This document shows, one piece after another, positions 6,307 to 8,124 of a stretch of DNA of 8,124 bases (the stretch's first letter is position 1; each line of letters opens with the position of its first letter). This stretch comes from Oligoflexia bacterium. Its GTDB lineage: Bacteria; Bdellovibrionota; UBA1018; CAIMNF01. The position numbers were made by a program, and so were the translations under genes. Location: positions 1 to 8,124 of the forward strand of contig CAIMNF010000503.1 in assembly GCA_903842755.1 (NCBI GenBank). The letters run 5' to 3'. Below the pieces are notes generated by a model. It saw nothing but the letters and a program-made list of their open reading frames with translations. It was not told the DNA's origin and did not search any database.

Positions 6307-7728
6307 ATGAAATTATTTGGCACTGATGGAATTCGCGCCGAGGCCAACGTTTACCCAATGACTGGAGAAGTGGCGCTAAAAGTGGGGCGTGCACTGGTGT
6401 ACACGCTATTACATCAAACCTCGTCTTGGGATCGTAAATACGGCAAAGGCGACTCTCGGCTAAAGTCTAACAGCAAACACCGGGTACGGGTGGTGATTGG
6501 AAAAGATACACGGCGCTCCGGGTACATGATCGAAACGGCATTAGCCGCTGGAGTGTGTTCAATGGGCGGTGAGGCTATTTTACTGGGGCCCTTGCCAACT
6601 CCCGGGGTCGCATTCGTCACCCAAAGCATGCGGGCAGATGCAGGAGTGATGCTTTCGGCTTCGCATAATCCCTTTATGGATAATGGAATTAAGATTTTCG
6701 GAGCGGACGGATTTAAAGCTCCAGATGAGATCGAACAAGCGATTGAGAATCATCTCATGGATTCAAAAATCATGGATGCTGCGTGCCCAAAAGGTGCAGA
6801 CATTGGCCGTGCCTATCGGATCGAAGAAGCGCACGGGCGTTACATTGTTTTTCTTAAAAGCACGTTTCCAAATGAATACAATTTGGATGGAATTAAATTA
6901 GCGTTAGATTGCGCCAATGGAGCGGCCTATAAGTCGGCGCCCCTTGCGTTCGAAGAATTGGGCGCAGAAGTATTGGCGCGTGCCGTGAGTCCAAACGGGA
7001 TCAATATTAATGCAGATTGCGGTGCGCTTCATCCCGAAGCACTTGCAAAATTAACGGTATCTTCGGGTGCGCAGCTCGGAATTGCGTTGGATGGTGACGC
7101 AGACCGGGTCATTTTAATTGACGAAAAAGGCGCCGTTGTTGACGGAGATGTGGTCATTGGACTTTGTGCTTTAGAGTTAAAACATCACGGAAAATTGAAT
7201 AAAAATAGGATTGTGACGACCCCGATGTCCAATGTGGGCCTAGAATTAAGCCTGCGGGAGCATGGAATTGAAATGATTCGTGCAGGAGTGGGGGACCGCT
7301 TTGTGGTTGAAGAAATGCGTAAGCAGGGCTTAAACCTTGGGGGCGAACAATCGGGTCATATTATTTTTTTAGACCATAGTACGACCGGAGATGGGGCTTT
7401 AGCGGCCCTAAAAGTGTTAGAGATTATGCAACGAACTGGGCAGCCGTTGTCCGAGTTAAAAAAACAAATCAAACTTTTGCCCCAAACCTTGATTAACCTA
7501 AAGGTGAAAGAACGTAAACCATTGGATACCTTGCCCCAGTTTCAAAAGGCCGTTCAAGACGCCGAGTCCAAACTGAAAGGACGAGGGCGCGTGTTTAATC
7601 GCTATTCGGGTACCGAGCCCAAAGTAAGAATTTTAGTCGAAGGCGAAAACGCAGATCAAGTGAAGCAGCTTGCTGAGCAAATGGCAGTGGCGTTAAGTGC
7701 AGACCTTTCGTTGGAGCAACGCGAATGA
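6307..7728 (+). CDS. glmM: phosphoglucosamine mutase GlmM
   Basis: 473 residues. It converts glucosamine-6-phosphate to glucosamine-1-phosphate in the cytoplasm, the step before GlmU in UDP-GlcNAc synthesis for peptidoglycan and lipopolysaccharide. The N-terminus KLFGTDGIR is the family start. The catalytic phosphoserine is Ser119 in SASHNP (117-122), the metal loop is DGDADR (262-267), the sugar-binding loop is GGEQSGH, and the phosphate-binding loop is RYSGTEPKVR (432-441). All domains are complete. Compared from memory with E. coli GlmM (445 residues), it has about 20 extra residues between positions 37 and 59, rich in Lys, Arg and Ser, just before VVIGKDTRRSG. In Firmicutes GlmM binds CdaA and inhibits it, so the neighbouring cdaA and cdaR are functional partners. 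The start ATG 6307 is fixed by the conserved N-terminus. No strong ribosome binding site is seen in the 20-nt gap after cdaR. The end overlaps pdxJ by 4 nt (ATGA). Confidence 0.96.
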   Translation: MKLFGTDGIRAEANVYPMTGEVALKVGRALVYTLLHQTSSWDRKYGKGDSRLKSNSKHRVRVVIGKDTRRSGYMIETALAAGVCSMGGEAILLGPLPTPGVAFVTQSMRADAGVMLSASHNPFMDNGIKIFGADGFKAPDEIEQAIENHLMDSKIMDAACPKGADIGRAYRIEEAHGRYIVFLKSTFPNEYNLDGIKLALDCANGAAYKSAPLAFEELGAEVLARAVSPNGININADCGALHPEALAKLTVSSGAQLGIALDGDADRVILIDEKGAVVDGDVVIGLCALELKHHGKLNKNRIVTTPMSNVGLELSLREHGIEMIRAGVGDRFVVEEMRKQGLNLGGEQSGHIIFLDHSTTGDGALAALKVLEIMQRTGQPLSELKKQIKLLPQTLINLKVKERKPLDTLPQFQKAVQDAESKLKGRGRVFNRYSGTEPKVRILVEGENADQVKQLAEQMAVALSADLSLEQRE

Positions 7729-8124
7729 CCAAAAAAATGAAAGCCGAAACAAAGTCTAAAAAGGAAATCCTTCAACCCCGACTGGGAGTGAATATTGATC
7801 ACATTGCAACACTCCGGCAACTGCGGGGCACGCCCTACCCGGATTTAATTCAGGCCGCGCGTTTGGTGGAAGACGCAGGAGCGCATCAAATTACGGTCCA
7901 TTTGCGTGAAGACCGGCGCCATATTCAAGATGCCGATGTGTTTCAGTTGCGGAAACAAAGTCCGCTTGATTTAAATTTGGAAATGGCGTTGAGCGATGAA
8001 ATTGTAAAAATAGCGCTAAAGCTTAAGCCCGATTGGGTATGTTTGGTTCCTGAAAAGCGGGAAGAGGTAACCACCGAAGGTGGCTTAGATGTTAAAAAAC
8101 ACGAACGAAAGTTGAAAAAATTAG
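7725..8124 (+). CDS. pdxJ: pyridoxine 5'-phosphate synthase PdxJ (N-terminal part, cut by the window end)
   Basis: 133 complete codons are visible and the frame is still open at the right edge. PdxJ condenses 1-deoxyxylulose-5-phosphate with 3-amino-2-oxopropyl phosphate to give pyridoxine 5'-phosphate, the last ring-forming step of the DXP-dependent vitamin B6 pathway, in the cytoplasm. Family blocks appear in order: LGVNIDHIATLRQLRGT (20-36), HLREDRRHIQD (59-69), LNLEMA (83-88, approximate) and CLVPEKREEVTTEGGLDV (106-123). His59 and Glu86 align with the catalytic His45 and Glu72 of the E. coli enzyme. ATG 7725 overlaps the glmM stop (ATGA) and has GGAG at 7713-7716, 8 nt upstream. This start gives about 14 more N-terminal residues than E. 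coli, rich in Lys. ATG 7737 (residue 5) is the alternative. The ATGA overlap points to translational coupling with glmM. Confidence 0.95.
   Translation, partial: MTKKMKAETKSKKEILQPRLGVNIDHIATLRQLRGTPYPDLIQAARLVEDAGAHQITVHLREDRRHIQDADVFQLRKQSPLDLNLEMALSDEIVKIALKLKPDWVCLVPEKREEVTTEGGLDVKKHERKLKKL

Overview
The window looks like ordinary chromosome from a Gram-negative bacterium of the Bdellovibrio type or another former deltaproteobacterium. The evidence is the gene order ftsH-cdaA-cdaR-glmM-pdxJ, a lipoprotein with a Gly/Ser-rich linker, and tilS placed just upstream. The lineage is inferred from gene order and protein style; no rRNA or other marker gene is present. All genes supported here lie on the + strand. 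I see no mobile element, tRNA, CRISPR array or phage gene.

Layout. Bases 1-266 hold the end of an unrecognised protein that begins outside the window. Bases 267-579 hold no recognisable gene, only a doubtful 43-codon ORF and a consensus -35 box. Bases 580-1317 encode an unrecognised secreted lipoprotein with a flexible linker and two similar cysteine-pair segments. Bases 1430-2398 encode TilS, the tRNA-Ile2 lysidine synthetase. A weak terminator-like hairpin follows, then a control region of about 150 bp that appears to contain a heat-shock (sigma-32-like) promoter. From 2559 to the right edge runs a tight block of five genes: ftsH (membrane AAA+ protease), cdaA (diadenylate cyclase making c-di-AMP), cdaR (its YbbR-domain membrane partner), glmM (phosphoglucosamine mutase, a cell-wall precursor enzyme) and pdxJ (pyridoxine 5'-phosphate synthase, cut by the window end).

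How the genes fit together. The cdaA-cdaR-glmM core is the module known from Firmicutes that links c-di-AMP signalling to peptidoglycan precursor supply. CdaR regulates CdaA across the membrane, and GlmM can bind and inhibit CdaA. Here the module sits directly behind ftsH, with gene junctions of -4 to +20 nt. In E. coli the same ftsH-to-glmM interval is occupied by folP. PdxJ supplies the vitamin B6 cofactor and has no evident mechanistic tie beyond co-transcription.

I did not find a convincing new biological system. The points most worth a second look are the control region of ftsH (sigma-32-like promoter plus nested palindromes over the ribosome binding site and start codon), an extended -10 element positioned to give a leaderless glmM transcript, a 20-residue basic insertion in GlmM, and the unrecognised lipoprotein.
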